57,755 nucleotides of DNA, taken from positions 1 to 57,755 of the forward strand of contig CBRG010000184.1 of assembly GCA_000470535.1 (NCBI GenBank), given 5' to 3'. The notes under the pieces were generated by a model. The model was not told the DNA's origin. It saw nothing but the letters and a program-made list of their open reading frames with translations, and searched no databases. The DNA is from Streptomyces sp. AW19M42. GTDB lineage: Bacteria; Actinomycetota; Actinomycetes; Streptomycetales; Streptomycetaceae. The position numbers were made by a program, and so were the translations under genes. Position 1 is the first letter of the stretch. Each line of letters starts with the position of its first letter. This document shows positions 45,739 through 54,181 of this stretch, one piece after another.

Positions 45739-46668
45739 TCAGGCCCCGAGGCTCGCGAAGGTGACCCCGGTCAGCTGCTCCGACGCCACCCACAGCCGCT
45801 CGCTCGCCACGTCGTTACGCGTCCAGCCGGCCCGCCAGGACGGAGCCGGTGCGCCGCGCCACCCCAGCACCCTCGGGCCGGTGAACGAGTCGGGCCGGAC
45901 GCCCGGCGCGGTGGCCGCGTACAGGGTGGGCAGGGCGCCCGCGGCCGCCGGCTGGGCGATGATCCGGTTGCCGAACTCGATGACCCGCTCGGCCGCCCTG
46001 CGGTTCTCCATCCGGACGCCCGCCGTCTGCAGATTGGTCGACGCGTAGCCCGGGTGAGCGGCGGCGGCGACCAACCCGCTGCCGATGGCGGCGGTCCGCC
46101 GGGCCAGCTCGTGGACGAACAGCAGGTTGGCCGTCTTCGAGCGGCCGTAGGCGATCCAGCGGCGGTAGTTCCGCTCGCTGTTGAGATCGCCCATGTCGAT
46201 GTTGGACAGCGCGTGGAGACCGCTGGACACGCTCACCACCCGTGCGCCCGGGGTGGCGAGCAGCTTTGGCAGCAGCAGCCCGGTGAGGGCGAAGTGCCCG
46301 AGGTGGTTCACGCCGAACTGGGTCTCGAAACCGTCGGCGGTCCTCCGGTAGGGGAGGGCCATCACCCCGGCGTTGTTGATCAGCAGGTCGAGCCGGTCCG
46401 GGGTGTACGCCGCGGCGAACTCCCGTACCGACGACAGGTCGGCCAGATCCAGCTCGGCGAACTCCACGTCCGCGTCCGGCACCGCGCCGCGGATGCGGGC
46501 CGCCGCCTCCTTGCCGCGCCGCTCGTCGCGACAGGCGAGCAGCACCCGGGCACCGTGGCGTGCCAGCTCCCGCGCGGTGATCAGTCCGATACCGCTGTTG
46601 GCTCCCGTCACCACGGCCGTACGGCCGCTCTGGTCGGGAATGTCGTTCGCGTACCGGCGCTGGGTCAT
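45739..46668 (-). CDS. Short-chain dehydrogenase/reductase
   Basis: 309-residue NAD(P)-dependent oxidoreductase, retinol-dehydrogenase-like. TGANSGIG cofactor motif near the N-terminus, LLINNAGVMALP, Ser in SVSSGLH, catalytic YGRSKTANLLF (YxxxK), and AAHPGYASTNLQ after the active site. ACRDERRGKEAA indicates NADP preference. It faces the VOC gene. Substrate unknown. Confidence 0.93.
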   Translation of the reverse strand: MTQRRYANDIPDQSGRTAVVTGANSGIGLITARELARHGARVLLACRDERRGKEAAARIRGAVPDADVEFAELDLADLSSVREFAAAYTPDRLDLLINNAGVMALPYRRTADGFETQFGVNHLGHFALTGLLLPKLLATPGARVVSVSSGLHALSNIDMGDLNSERNYRRWIAYGRSKTANLLFVHELARRTAAIGSGLVAAAAHPGYASTNLQTAGVRMENRRAAERVIEFGNRIIAQPAAAGALPTLYAATAPGVRPDSFTGPRVLGWRGAPAPSWRAGWTRNDVASERLWVASEQLTGVTFASLGA

Positions 46669-46731
46669 GGATCAAGCGTACGACCGGACGGCCCGATAAC
46701 CGGAAGAGGCCGCTCAGCCCGTTCGGTCCGT

Positions 46732-47103
46732 TCAGTCCGCGCGGACCTCGAAGACCGCAACGGTGACCTCGTCGTCGTCCAGGCAGGCACCCGTCGCCAG
46801 GTCGAAGCGCTGCTTCAGCAGCGGTGAGGCGACGAACGGCTGCCCGCCGTCCGATCCGACCAGGCCGCGCGACAGGACATAGGCCCCGGTGAACGGGTCG
46901 CGGTTGTCGATCGCGTACGTACGTCCCGCACGGTCCAGGAACAACGCGACCTGTCTGCCGTCCGGGAGCAGCGCCGCGACCCCGCGGCCGGGGGTGAGCA
47001 GCGAACGGTCGCAGACCGCAAGCCAGTCGTCCCCGGCGGCGAGCCGGACGACCCCGGTGTCCTGGGCGGTCTCCATCGTCTCGGCCATCGTCCGGGCGGT
47101 CAT
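46732..47103 (-). CDS. nirD: Nitrite reductase small subunit NirD
   Basis: 123-residue Rieske-like small subunit of assimilatory NADH nitrite reductase. Core WLAVCDRSLLTPGRGVAALL, YAIDNRDPFTGAYVLSRGLV, and FVASPLLKQRFDLATGACLD. As usual for NirD, the Rieske Cys/His ligands are missing. ATG 47103 overlaps the nirB stop (ATGA), giving translational coupling. The frame is open far upstream through nirB, which is a shadow. Confidence 0.94.
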   Translation of the reverse strand: MTARTMAETMETAQDTGVVRLAAGDDWLAVCDRSLLTPGRGVAALLPDGRQVALFLDRAGRTYAIDNRDPFTGAYVLSRGLVGSDGGQPFVASPLLKQRFDLATGACLDDDEVTVAVFEVRAD

Positions 47104-49694
47104 GAGGCGGTCCCTTCGAGCGTGCGGACGGCGAGGACCGGGCCGGCGAGGATGTCCAGGTCGGGCTTGACCTGGTCGCGTTCCGGGACGAACCTCACCG
47201 ACGGGTCGGGTGCGTCGGGTGCGTTGACGAAGGTGACGAAGCGGCGCAGCCGCTCCGGGTCGTTGATGGTCTCGGCCCATTCGTCGCGGTAGCCGCGGAC
47301 ATGGTCGGCCATCAGCCGCTCCAGCTCGTCGCAGAGCCCGAGCGAGTCGTGCACGACGACGTCGCGTACGTGGTCCAGGCCGCCCTCGATGCGGTCCAGC
47401 CAGGTGGAGGTGCGCTCCAGGCGGTCCGCGGTGCGGATGTAGAACATCAGGAACCGGTCGATGAGGCGCACCAGTTCGGTGTCGGACAGGTCCTGGGCGA
47501 GCAGGTCCGCGTGGCGCGGGGTGGCTCCGCCGTTGCCGCCCACGTACAGGTTCCAGCCCTGGGCGGTGGCGATGATCCCGAAGTCCTTGCCGCGGGCCTC
47601 CGCGCACTCCCGGGCGCAGCCCGAGACCGCCGACTTCAGCTTGTGCGGGGAGCGCAGGCCCCGGTAGCGCAGCTCCAGGTCGATCGCCATCCTCACCGAG
47701 TCCTGCACGCCGTAGCGGCACCAGGTCTGCCCCACACAGGACTTGACCGTCCGCAGCGACTTCCCGTACGCGTGCCCCGACTCGAATCCCGCGTCGACCA
47801 GCCGGGTCCAGATCAGCGGCAGCTGTTCGACGCGGGCGCCGAACAGGTCGATGCGCTGGCCGCCGGTGATCTTGGTGTAGAGGCCGAAGTCCCGGGCCAC
47901 CTCGCCGATCACGATCAGCCTCTCCGGCGTGATCTCACCGCCGGGGATGCGCGGCACGATCGAGTACGAGCCGTTGCGCTGGAGGTTGGCCAGGAAGTGG
48001 TCGTTGGTGTCCTGGAGGGCCGCCTGCTCGCCGTCCAGGACGTAGCCGCTCGCGCCCACCGTCGTTGCCAGCGACGCGATGATCGAACCGACCGTGGGCT
48101 TGCAGACCTCACAGCCGTCACCGCCGCGCGCCGAGTCGCGGCCGTGCGAGTCGAGCAGCCCGGCGTACGAGGTGATCTCCAGGGTGCGGACGATCTCGTA
48201 CAGCTCGCTGCGGGTGTACGGGAAGCAGCCGCACAGGCCCGTGTCCTGGCTCTGCGGGAGCAGCTGGCCGATGACCTTGACGCAACTGCCGCAGCCGGTA
48301 CCGGCCTTGGTGCACTTCTTCACCTCGGGCAGCGTGCCGTGCTCACAGACCGCGCCCTTGGTGACGTTGTGGCAGGAGCAGATCACCGCGTCGTCGGGCA
48401 GCGCGGACGGGCCGAGGACGGCCGGACCGCCCGTGCCGGCGGGCAGCACCAGCTGCTCGGGGGCGACCGGCAGGACGGTGCCCGTCATCGGCCGCAGCAT
48501 GCCGTACTGGTCGGCGTCCCCGATGAGCACCCCGCCGAGCAGCGTGCCGTCCCGCCCGATCACCAGCTTCTTGTAGACGCCGGAGCGGGCGTCCGCGTAC
48601 ACCACGTCCAGGCAGCCCTCCGAGGTGCCGTGCGCGTCGCCGAAGGACGCCACGTCCACCCCGAGCAGCTTCAGCTTCGTCGACATGTCGGCACCGGTGA
48701 ACGACGCCTTGCCGCCCGCGATCACCCCGGCCGCGGTCTGCGCCATCTCGTAGCCCGGCGCCACCAGCCCGTACACCCGGCCGTCCGGGGCGAGCGCGCA
48801 CTCACCGATCGCGAAGACCGCCGGGTCCGAGGTGCGGCACTCCTCGTCCACGACGATGCCGCCGCGCTGCCCGACCGCCAGACCGCACTCCCGGGCCAGC
48901 TGGTCGCGGGGCCGTACCCCGGCAGAGAAGACCACCAGGTCCGTGGCGAGCGCGGAGCCGTCGGAGAGCGACATCCCGTTCACCGAGCCGTCCTCGCCCG
49001 CCGTCACCTCCTGGGTGCCGACACCCGTGTGCACGGTCAGGCCCATGTTCTCGATGGTGCGCAGCAGTGCCGCGCCCCCGCCCTCGTCCACCTGCACCGG
49101 CATCAGCCGGGGCGCGAACTCCACCACGTGCGTGTCGAGGCCGAGCCCCTTCAGGGCGCCCGCGGCCTCCAGACCGAGCAGTCCGCCGCCGACGACCGCG
49201 CCGGTCGTCGCCGTCCTCGCGTACTCCTCGATCGCGAGCAGGTCCTCGATGGTGCGGTAGACGAAGCAGCCCTCGGTGTCCTTGCCGGGGACCGGCGGGA
49301 CGAACGGGTAGGAGCCGGTGGCCAGCACCAGCGTGTCGTAGGCGAAGGTCTCGCCGGAGCGCGCGGTGACCGTGCGCGCCGCCCGGTCCACGGACTCCGC
49401 CGGATCACCGAGGCGCAGCTCGAAGCCGTGCCGCTCCATGAAGCCGGGCTCGACCAGCGACAGGTCGTCCGGGGTGCGCCCGGAGAAGTACGAGGACAGC
49501 TGGACCCGGTCGTAGGCGGCGCGCGGCTCCTCGCAGAGGACGACGACCCGGGCGGTGCCGGCCGCGCCGGTCAGCCCGCGCTCCGCGAGGGCCTCCAGGA
49601 ACCGCTGGCCGACCATCCCGTGTCCGACGACCACAAGGGTCGGCACGGCCGCGGGGCGGGAGGCGCGGGCGGTCGGGGAAGTGGACACCGGCAT
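47100..49694 (-). CDS. nirB: Nitrite reductase (NADH) large subunit NirB
   Basis: 864-residue assimilatory siroheme nitrite reductase: nitrite + 3 NADH to ammonium. Order: FAD/NAD domain (VVVGHGMVGQRFLEAL; VVGGGLLGLEAAGALKGLGL), BFD-like [2Fe-2S] domains (CSCHNVTKGA ... GTGCGSC), and the siroheme/[4Fe-4S] domain (KSCVGQTWCRYG; VSGCARECAEARG) supplying the four cluster Cys. GGAGG lies 8 bases before ATG 49694. GlnR half-sites lie about 100 bp upstream. Siroheme would come from the pathway that includes the chelatase near the window end. Confidence 0.96.
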   Translation of the reverse strand: MPVSTSPTARASRPAAVPTLVVVGHGMVGQRFLEALAERGLTGAAGTARVVVLCEEPRAAYDRVQLSSYFSGRTPDDLSLVEPGFMERHGFELRLGDPAESVDRAARTVTARSGETFAYDTLVLATGSYPFVPPVPGKDTEGCFVYRTIEDLLAIEEYARTATTGAVVGGGLLGLEAAGALKGLGLDTHVVEFAPRLMPVQVDEGGGAALLRTIENMGLTVHTGVGTQEVTAGEDGSVNGMSLSDGSALATDLVVFSAGVRPRDQLARECGLAVGQRGGIVVDEECRTSDPAVFAIGECALAPDGRVYGLVAPGYEMAQTAAGVIAGGKASFTGADMSTKLKLLGVDVASFGDAHGTSEGCLDVVYADARSGVYKKLVIGRDGTLLGGVLIGDADQYGMLRPMTGTVLPVAPEQLVLPAGTGGPAVLGPSALPDDAVICSCHNVTKGAVCEHGTLPEVKKCTKAGTGCGSCVKVIGQLLPQSQDTGLCGCFPYTRSELYEIVRTLEITSYAGLLDSHGRDSARGGDGCEVCKPTVGSIIASLATTVGASGYVLDGEQAALQDTNDHFLANLQRNGSYSIVPRIPGGEITPERLIVIGEVARDFGLYTKITGGQRIDLFGARVEQLPLIWTRLVDAGFESGHAYGKSLRTVKSCVGQTWCRYGVQDSVRMAIDLELRYRGLRSPHKLKSAVSGCARECAEARGKDFGIIATAQGWNLYVGGNGGATPRHADLLAQDLSDTELVRLIDRFLMFYIRTADRLERTSTWLDRIEGGLDHVRDVVVHDSLGLCDELERLMADHVRGYRDEWAETINDPERLRRFVTFVNAPDAPDPSVRFVPERDQVKPDLDILAGPVLAVRTLEGTAS

Positions 49695-49786
49695 CTCGGG
49701 AGCCTCCGTCGTTGGTGAGCGGGTGGAGCTGCCGGAGCGGGGGAGCTCCGGCCTGTCTGCTCATGAGGGAAGCGTGTCCGGTGGGT

Positions 49787-49813
49787 GTTACCCGTCCGGT
49801 TCCCCGCTGTTTC
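49787..49813 (-). promoter_or_regulatory. GlnR-type box upstream of nirB
   Basis: On the plus strand GTTAC-N6-GGTTC-N6-GTTTC (on the coding strand GAAAC-N6-GAACC-N6-GTAAC). Three half-sites spaced 11 bp apart match the GlnR consensus in actinomycetes, so nitrogen control of nirBD is likely. Confidence 0.7.
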
Positions 49814-49908
49814 CCGGGGGGAACCTTGCGCTCAGCGCCGGGGGCGGCGGCCTGTGAGGGGGAGGACGGGTTGGACGCGACACGTGCCGTTTCCTTAGGG
49901 TCGCGATC

Positions 49909-50697
49909 ATGCCTGACATAACCGTGACCACCCTCGTCGTGCTGTGCCTCGCCGCGGGCGCGGCCGGCTGGATCGACGCGGTGGTCGGCGGCGGCGGACT
50001 GCTCCTGCTGCCCGCACTGCTGCTGGGACTGCCGCACGTCCCCGCCGCGCACATCCTGGGCACCAACAAGGCGGTCGCCATCGTCGGCACGTCGGGCGCC
50101 GCCGTCGCGTACGCGCGCAAGGCGCCGGTGAAGGTCGGCACGGCGTTGCGGATCGGCCTCGCGGCCCTGGCCGGATCGATGACCGGTGCTTTCTTCGCCG
50201 CCGGGATCAGCAGCGAGGTGCTCCGTCCGGTGATCATGGTGGTGCTGCTGGCGGTCGCGGCGTTCGTGATGCTGCGGCCCCGGTTCGGCAGGGCGGCAGC
50301 AGACGGTACGGCACCGCAGGTCACCCGGGCCCGAACCGTCACCGCGATCGTCCTGGTCGGGGGCGGTATCGGCCTGTACGACGGGTTGTTCGGGCCGGGC
50401 ACCGGCACCTTCCTGGTGCTGGCGCTGACCGCGGTGCTCCACCTGGATCTGGTGACGGCCTCGGCCACCGCGAAGATCGTCAACGTCTGCACCAACGCCG
50501 GTGCGCTGGCGATGTTCGCCTACCAGGGCAACGTGATGTGGCAGCTGGCCGGTCTGATGGCGGTGTTCAACCTGGCGGGCGGTCTGATGGGGGCGCGGAT
50601 GGCGCTGAGCAGGGGCAGCGAGTTCGTCCGCGGGGTGCTGCTGGTCGTGGTGTTCTCGCTGGTCGCGAAGCTCGCCTTCGACCAGTGGAACGCGTGA
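49909..50697 (+). CDS. TauE/SafE-family (TSUP) permease
   Basis: 262-residue membrane protein with about eight helices and the duplicated family signature: GAAGWIDAVVGGGGLLLLPA in the first half and GGGIGLYDGLFGPGTGTFLV in the second. TSUP proteins move sulfite, sulfoacetate or other organic acids. It is divergent from nirB, and the GlnR box lies in the shared 214-bp gap, so export of a nitrogen/sulfur oxyanion is possible but unproven. Confidence 0.92.
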   Translation: MPDITVTTLVVLCLAAGAAGWIDAVVGGGGLLLLPALLLGLPHVPAAHILGTNKAVAIVGTSGAAVAYARKAPVKVGTALRIGLAALAGSMTGAFFAAGISSEVLRPVIMVVLLAVAAFVMLRPRFGRAAADGTAPQVTRARTVTAIVLVGGGIGLYDGLFGPGTGTFLVLALTAVLHLDLVTASATAKIVNVCTNAGALAMFAYQGNVMWQLAGLMAVFNLAGGLMGARMALSRGSEFVRGVLLVVVFSLVAKLAFDQWNA

Positions 50698-50718
50698 GCG
50701 CCGGCGCGCGGCCGGGCG

Positions 50719-51342
50719 TCAGCGGACCGAGGTGAGGTGCGCGTACGCCACCACGTTGCCCTCGTAACCCGTCGACTCGGAGAAACCGCCGCCGCAGGTG
50801 ATCAGCCGCAGCGAGGCGTGTTCCGAGGACCCGTACACCCGCTTGTCGGGGAAGTCCTTGCTGTCGTAGACCTCGACGGCGTCGAGTGCGAAGACTGCGG
50901 TGCGGCCGTCCTGCCGGTCCACCTCGACGGTGCTGCCCTTCTTCAGTGAACCGAGGCCGTAGAAGACGGACGGGCCCTGCGCGTTGTCGACATGGCCGGC
51001 CACGATCGCACTGCCCTTGGCGCCCGGCGGGGTGCCGTCCTTGTACCAGCCGACGATGTCGGTGTTCCCGGCCGGAGGCACATCGAGGCTGCCGTCCGGG
51101 CCGATCCCGAGCCGCATCATCGGGGCGTCCACCCGGATGGCGGGAATCCGGATGCGGACGGGGGCCGAGGGGCGCAGTGGTTCGGCGACCGGCGATCCCG
51201 GCAGCAGTTCCGGTCCGGCGGCGAAGGCCTCGGCTGAGGCCGGGCCGGGCGGGGTCAGCCGGGTGTCGGCGCCGTTCCGGATCAGCCAGACACCGGCCAG
51301 CGCCGCGACGACGAGCAGCCAGCCCTTGGCCTTCTGGGACAC
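50719..51342 (-). CDS. Class F-like sortase
   Basis: 207-residue membrane-anchored transpeptidase. N-terminal helix (KGWLLVVAALAGVWLI), Pro-rich spacer, then sortase core with RIRIPAIRVDAPMMRLGIG, His in SAIVAGHVDNAQGPSVFYGL and catalytic Cys in LRLITCGGGFSESTGYEGN. It is 99 bp downstream of a secreted protein with a C-terminal hydrophobic helix and RRR tail, which is its likely substrate. Confidence 0.9.
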   Translation of the reverse strand: MSQKAKGWLLVVAALAGVWLIRNGADTRLTPPGPASAEAFAAGPELLPGSPVAEPLRPSAPVRIRIPAIRVDAPMMRLGIGPDGSLDVPPAGNTDIVGWYKDGTPPGAKGSAIVAGHVDNAQGPSVFYGLGSLKKGSTVEVDRQDGRTAVFALDAVEVYDSKDFPDKRVYGSSEHASLRLITCGGGFSESTGYEGNVVAYAHLTSVR

Positions 51343-51441
51343 GGTCGTCCTCCGGGTGACGAAGGTGGATGTGCGGTCCCGTCCCGGTGGCGCTGGGCCA
51401 CCGGGACGGGACCAGGCGGTACGGAGAGGTGGAAGTCTCCG

Positions 51442-52350
51442 TCAGCTGTCGTCCCGCGTGCCGCTCGCCCGGCGACGCAGGAGCCAGGCTCCGCCGACGG
51501 CGGTCGCGGCGAGAACGCCGGCGCCCGCCGCGATCTGGGTGGTGTCCGGTCCGACGCTGCCGCCGACACCGGTCCTGACGTGCCCCGTGGGGGCGGTGGG
51601 GGCGGCCGAGGTGCGGTGGCCGGAGGGGGTCTCCTGGTCCGACGAACTGTCGCGCCCGGTGGAGCTGTCGTGCGTGCCGGAGCTCTCGTGCCCGGACGGG
51701 ATCGGCCGCTCGCTGGAGGTGCCCCGGCCCGGAGCCGTGGGGGAGTCCGGCACGAGGGCGGAACCGGCGGCCTCGGTCTCGTCGAGCCCGGTCGAGTCGT
51801 AGCCCGGGGAACCGTCGCCCGGGTCGGCGGCCGGGGAATCCGCGGTCGGGGAGTCGGCCGTGGAGTCGTACGTGGAGGAGTCGTACGCCGATGAGTCGCC
51901 GGTGTCCGCGGGGGAGCGGTCGTCGGAGCCGTCCGGGGTCGGGGTCGTCCGGGTGGCGGCGCCGTCCTTGCCCGTGGTGCCGGCGGCCTCCACCTCGATC
52001 TCGCCGGTGGCCTTCTTGCCGTTCGCACAGGCCACATCGATGCTGTACGGGCCGGGCTCGACATTGCCCGGTACCCGGAACGAACCGGCCAGGACCTCCT
52101 TGAGGGTGGCCGGTGCCAGCGCGAAACGCGAGGCGTCCAGGGAGCCGGCGTCACCCGTCGCGCCGGTGTCGCTCCCGCAGGCCTTGGTGTTCACGGTGAC
52201 CGTGGTGCCCGGGGCCGCGTTCGCCGGGGTGATCTCCAGCGGGCCCGGTTCGTCCGCGTACGCCGACGGGGCGGCGGCGCAGAGGCCGAGCGCGGCGGCG
52301 GTGAAGGCCGCGACGGCGGTGCCGGTCACGAGGCGAGCAGGACTGCGCAT
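51442..52350 (-). CDS. Secreted Ser/Asp-rich wall protein, likely sortase substrate
   Basis: 302 residues. Signal peptide (ARLVTGTAVAAFTAAALGLC ... AYADEPG), an Ig-like domain (LEITPANAAPGTTVTVNTKA, with Cys in KACGSD and DVACANGK), then a 120-residue low-complexity Ser/Asp/Thr/Pro region with DSPTADSPAAD-type repeats. The C-terminus is GVGGSVGPDTTQ, a hydrophobic helix (AAGAGVLAATAVGGAWLL) and RRRA. There is no LPxTG; GPDTTQ sits where the sorting motif should be. ATG 52350 has GGAGG 7 bases upstream. Function possibly spacing or adhesion; inferred. Confidence 0.82.
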   Translation of the reverse strand: MRSPARLVTGTAVAAFTAAALGLCAAAPSAYADEPGPLEITPANAAPGTTVTVNTKACGSDTGATGDAGSLDASRFALAPATLKEVLAGSFRVPGNVEPGPYSIDVACANGKKATGEIEVEAAGTTGKDGAATRTTPTPDGSDDRSPADTGDSSAYDSSTYDSTADSPTADSPAADPGDGSPGYDSTGLDETEAAGSALVPDSPTAPGRGTSSERPIPSGHESSGTHDSSTGRDSSSDQETPSGHRTSAAPTAPTGHVRTGVGGSVGPDTTQIAAGAGVLAATAVGGAWLLRRRASGTRDDS

Positions 52351-52571
52351 GGGGGTTCCTCCGAGCAAGGGGCGCTGGCGGGTGTGTCCTGGCTCCGAGC
52401 TAACGGGCGGGCGGCCGCCCACGCCTGCTGACACCGAGTCAGCTGTCACCCGTCCGGACCGGCGCAGCCTCCTTGCCACACGGTATGCGTGCAGGTCAGG
52501 GCGGTCGTGACGGGGGAGGTGCGGCCTCCTTCGGCATTCGGTGCCGATCGGGTGATGCCCCCCACGTCATA

Positions 52572-52587
52572 TGTGGCGCACATCACA
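52572..52587. promoter_or_regulatory. CRP-like site
   Basis: TGTGG-N6-TCACA differs by one base from TGTGA-N6-TCACA. It lies 222 bp upstream of the surface-protein start, in a gene-free stretch (52351-52740) that otherwise shows only a terminator. Confidence 0.4.
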
Positions 52588-52660
52588 TGCATGACCTTGT
52601 GGTCGAGGGGCAGACGCATCACACCCCCCACGGGACGGCGTCCCCTCGCCGCCTCCGGCC

Positions 52661-52705
52661 GCCGCCCTTATCGGGCCCGCCCCCCCTGGGCCCGATAAGG
52701 GCGGC
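52661..52705 (-). terminator. Terminator of the DUF5990 gene
   Basis: Perfect 18-bp arms (52661-52678 and 52688-52705; core CCCTTATCGGGCCC) with a 9-base loop, 36 bp beyond the stop. Confidence 0.92.
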
Positions 52706-52740
52706 TCCGTGTCCGGCGTCCCACGCGAAGGCCGAGGCGC

Positions 52741-53244
52741 TCACCCCGGCGCGGCGGCGGACCACTCGATGACCGGGGGGCGGACCCGGGCGCAGAGCGG
52801 CTGGCCCTTGGCGTCGGAGAGCGGCAGCCGGGCGGTGAGGTGGCCGGAGCGCGCCGCTGCCCGGAGGATGTCCGCCTCGATGTCGGAGAACATCAGCTTG
52901 GCCCGCCGGAACATCGAGAAGAGGCCGTTCTCGTCGACCGTGCCCCATGACAGGTAGACGAACCGCCCGCCGAGCCTGTTCTGCACGTACGGCCCGCTGA
53001 TCTCGACCCCGTCCGCGGTGGCGGCGGCCGTGCAGTCCAGGGTCCAGGAGGCGGACGGGGCGTCGCCCGGAAGCAGCCCGAGGAGTTCGCCGGGCCGGTC
53101 CTTGCGCTGGACACCCACGTGGATGTTCCCGTACCCCTCGAAGTCGCCGCCGGGCCCGCAGGCGCGGCCGGGCAGGCGTGAGCCCTCGATATGGATCTGC
53201 ATGCGCGACTGCGGGCCTTCGGTGGGGATCTCCATGCGTCCCAT
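52741..53244 (-). CDS. DUF5990-type protein
   Basis: 167 residues. Core begins MQIHIEGSRLPGRACGPGGD, followed by NIHVGVQRKDRPGELLGLLP, WTLDCTA, VQNRLGGRFVYLSWGTVDEN and a Met/Phe-rich helix before a short basic C-terminus. I recognise the pattern as the uncharacterised DUF5990 family. Starts at 53244, 53235 or 53202 (MQIHIEG) are all possible; 53244 has AGGGG a few bases upstream. No membrane segments. Function unknown. Confidence 0.75.
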   Translation of the reverse strand: MGRMEIPTEGPQSRMQIHIEGSRLPGRACGPGGDFEGYGNIHVGVQRKDRPGELLGLLPGDAPSASWTLDCTAAATADGVEISGPYVQNRLGGRFVYLSWGTVDENGLFSMFRRAKLMFSDIEADILRAAARSGHLTARLPLSDAKGQPLCARVRPPVIEWSAAAPG

Positions 53245-53292
53245 GGTCCCCTCTCGGCGGCCCGCCCCCGCCCACCGTCGCGGCCACAGGGC

Positions 53293-54093
53293 TCAGACGG
53301 TGTCCCAGGGCGCCCTCCCGTAGGCCGCCGCCAGCCGCGTCATCAGCTCCTCGTCCACCACGAACGCGGTGTCATCGATCCGGCGGACCGGCGCGATGCC
53401 CTGCGAGTTGGTGACGAACGCCGACCGGTAGGCCGCCAGCCCGTCCAGCGTCACCGGACTCTGCCGCGACCGGATGCCCGTGCCGGGGAACTCCTGATCC
53501 AGCAGTGCCATGGTGGTGCCGAGCAGTGCCGGAGCCTGTGGCCAGACGACCGAATCACCGTCCCAGAAGCCGATGTTGGCGAATGCCCCCTCGGTCACCG
53601 AGCCGTCCGGCAGGGTCAGCAGCGCATCGTCGAAACCCGCGCGGGAGGCGAGATTCCCGTAGTACGTCTGGCCGAACTCGCCGGGACGCTTGAGGTGCGG
53701 CACGGCGCGGGCGTACGGCACCGACATCATGCTCTTCGGTTCCGCGGGCATCCTCACCGGTCCGCGCACCGTGACCATGACGGTCGTCGCGGTCGCGCCC
53801 GGCGGCAGGAACCCGTGCACCCGCACCGAGCCGTCCGCGACCCCCGCGCCCCGTAGCGCGCGCCGGATCAGTTCACGTACCCGGCCGCCGTCCAGCGGGA
53901 GTTCGAAGAGCGCCCGGTTCGCGCTGTCCAGCCGGTCCAGGTGCAGCCCGAGTCCGCGTACCCGGCCCTCCCTGATCTGCATGGCGGTGAAATGGCCGTA
54001 GTTGAAGAAGGCGGCTGTCCGCAGATCGTCCTCGGTGGCCGGATGTCCGTCGAACTCGGCGTAGGGGACCGGTGCGGCTGCTGGCGTCGTCAT
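53293..54093 (-). CDS. Class IV aminotransferase family protein
   Basis: 266 residues, PLP-dependent fold type IV (branched-chain aminotransferase / aminodeoxychorismate lyase group). The Lys in HLKRPGEFGQTYYGNLASRA is the presumed Schiff-base Lys; the cofactor phosphate segment is DGSVTEGAFANIGFWDG, and NSQGIAPVRRIDD lies near the C-terminus. ATG 54093 (MTTPAAAP) is preferred to GTG 54102. Specific substrate not assignable. Divergent from the flavin reductase at 54182. Confidence 0.88.
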   Translation of the reverse strand: MTTPAAAPVPYAEFDGHPATEDDLRTAAFFNYGHFTAMQIREGRVRGLGLHLDRLDSANRALFELPLDGGRVRELIRRALRGAGVADGSVRVHGFLPPGATATTVMVTVRGPVRMPAEPKSMMSVPYARAVPHLKRPGEFGQTYYGNLASRAGFDDALLTLPDGSVTEGAFANIGFWDGDSVVWPQAPALLGTTMALLDQEFPGTGIRSRQSPVTLDGLAAYRSAFVTNSQGIAPVRRIDDTAFVVDEELMTRLAAAYGRAPWDTV

Positions 54094-54148
54094 GCGGGCC
54101 ACCGTATGACGACGCGCCGGGCGGAGGAGGTGACTGTCCAGCGCTTGA

Positions 54149-54166
54149 CCTCAACCATGATTGAGG
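54149..54166 (+). promoter_or_regulatory. SoxR box
   Basis: CCTCAA-N6-TTGAGG, identical in both half-sites to the SoxR box. TTGACC (54145-54150) is the -35, and a 19-bp spacer leads to GAACCT (54170-54175), the long spacing expected for a MerR-family activated promoter. Confidence 0.88.
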
Positions 54167-54181
54167 TGTGAACCTCAAGCC

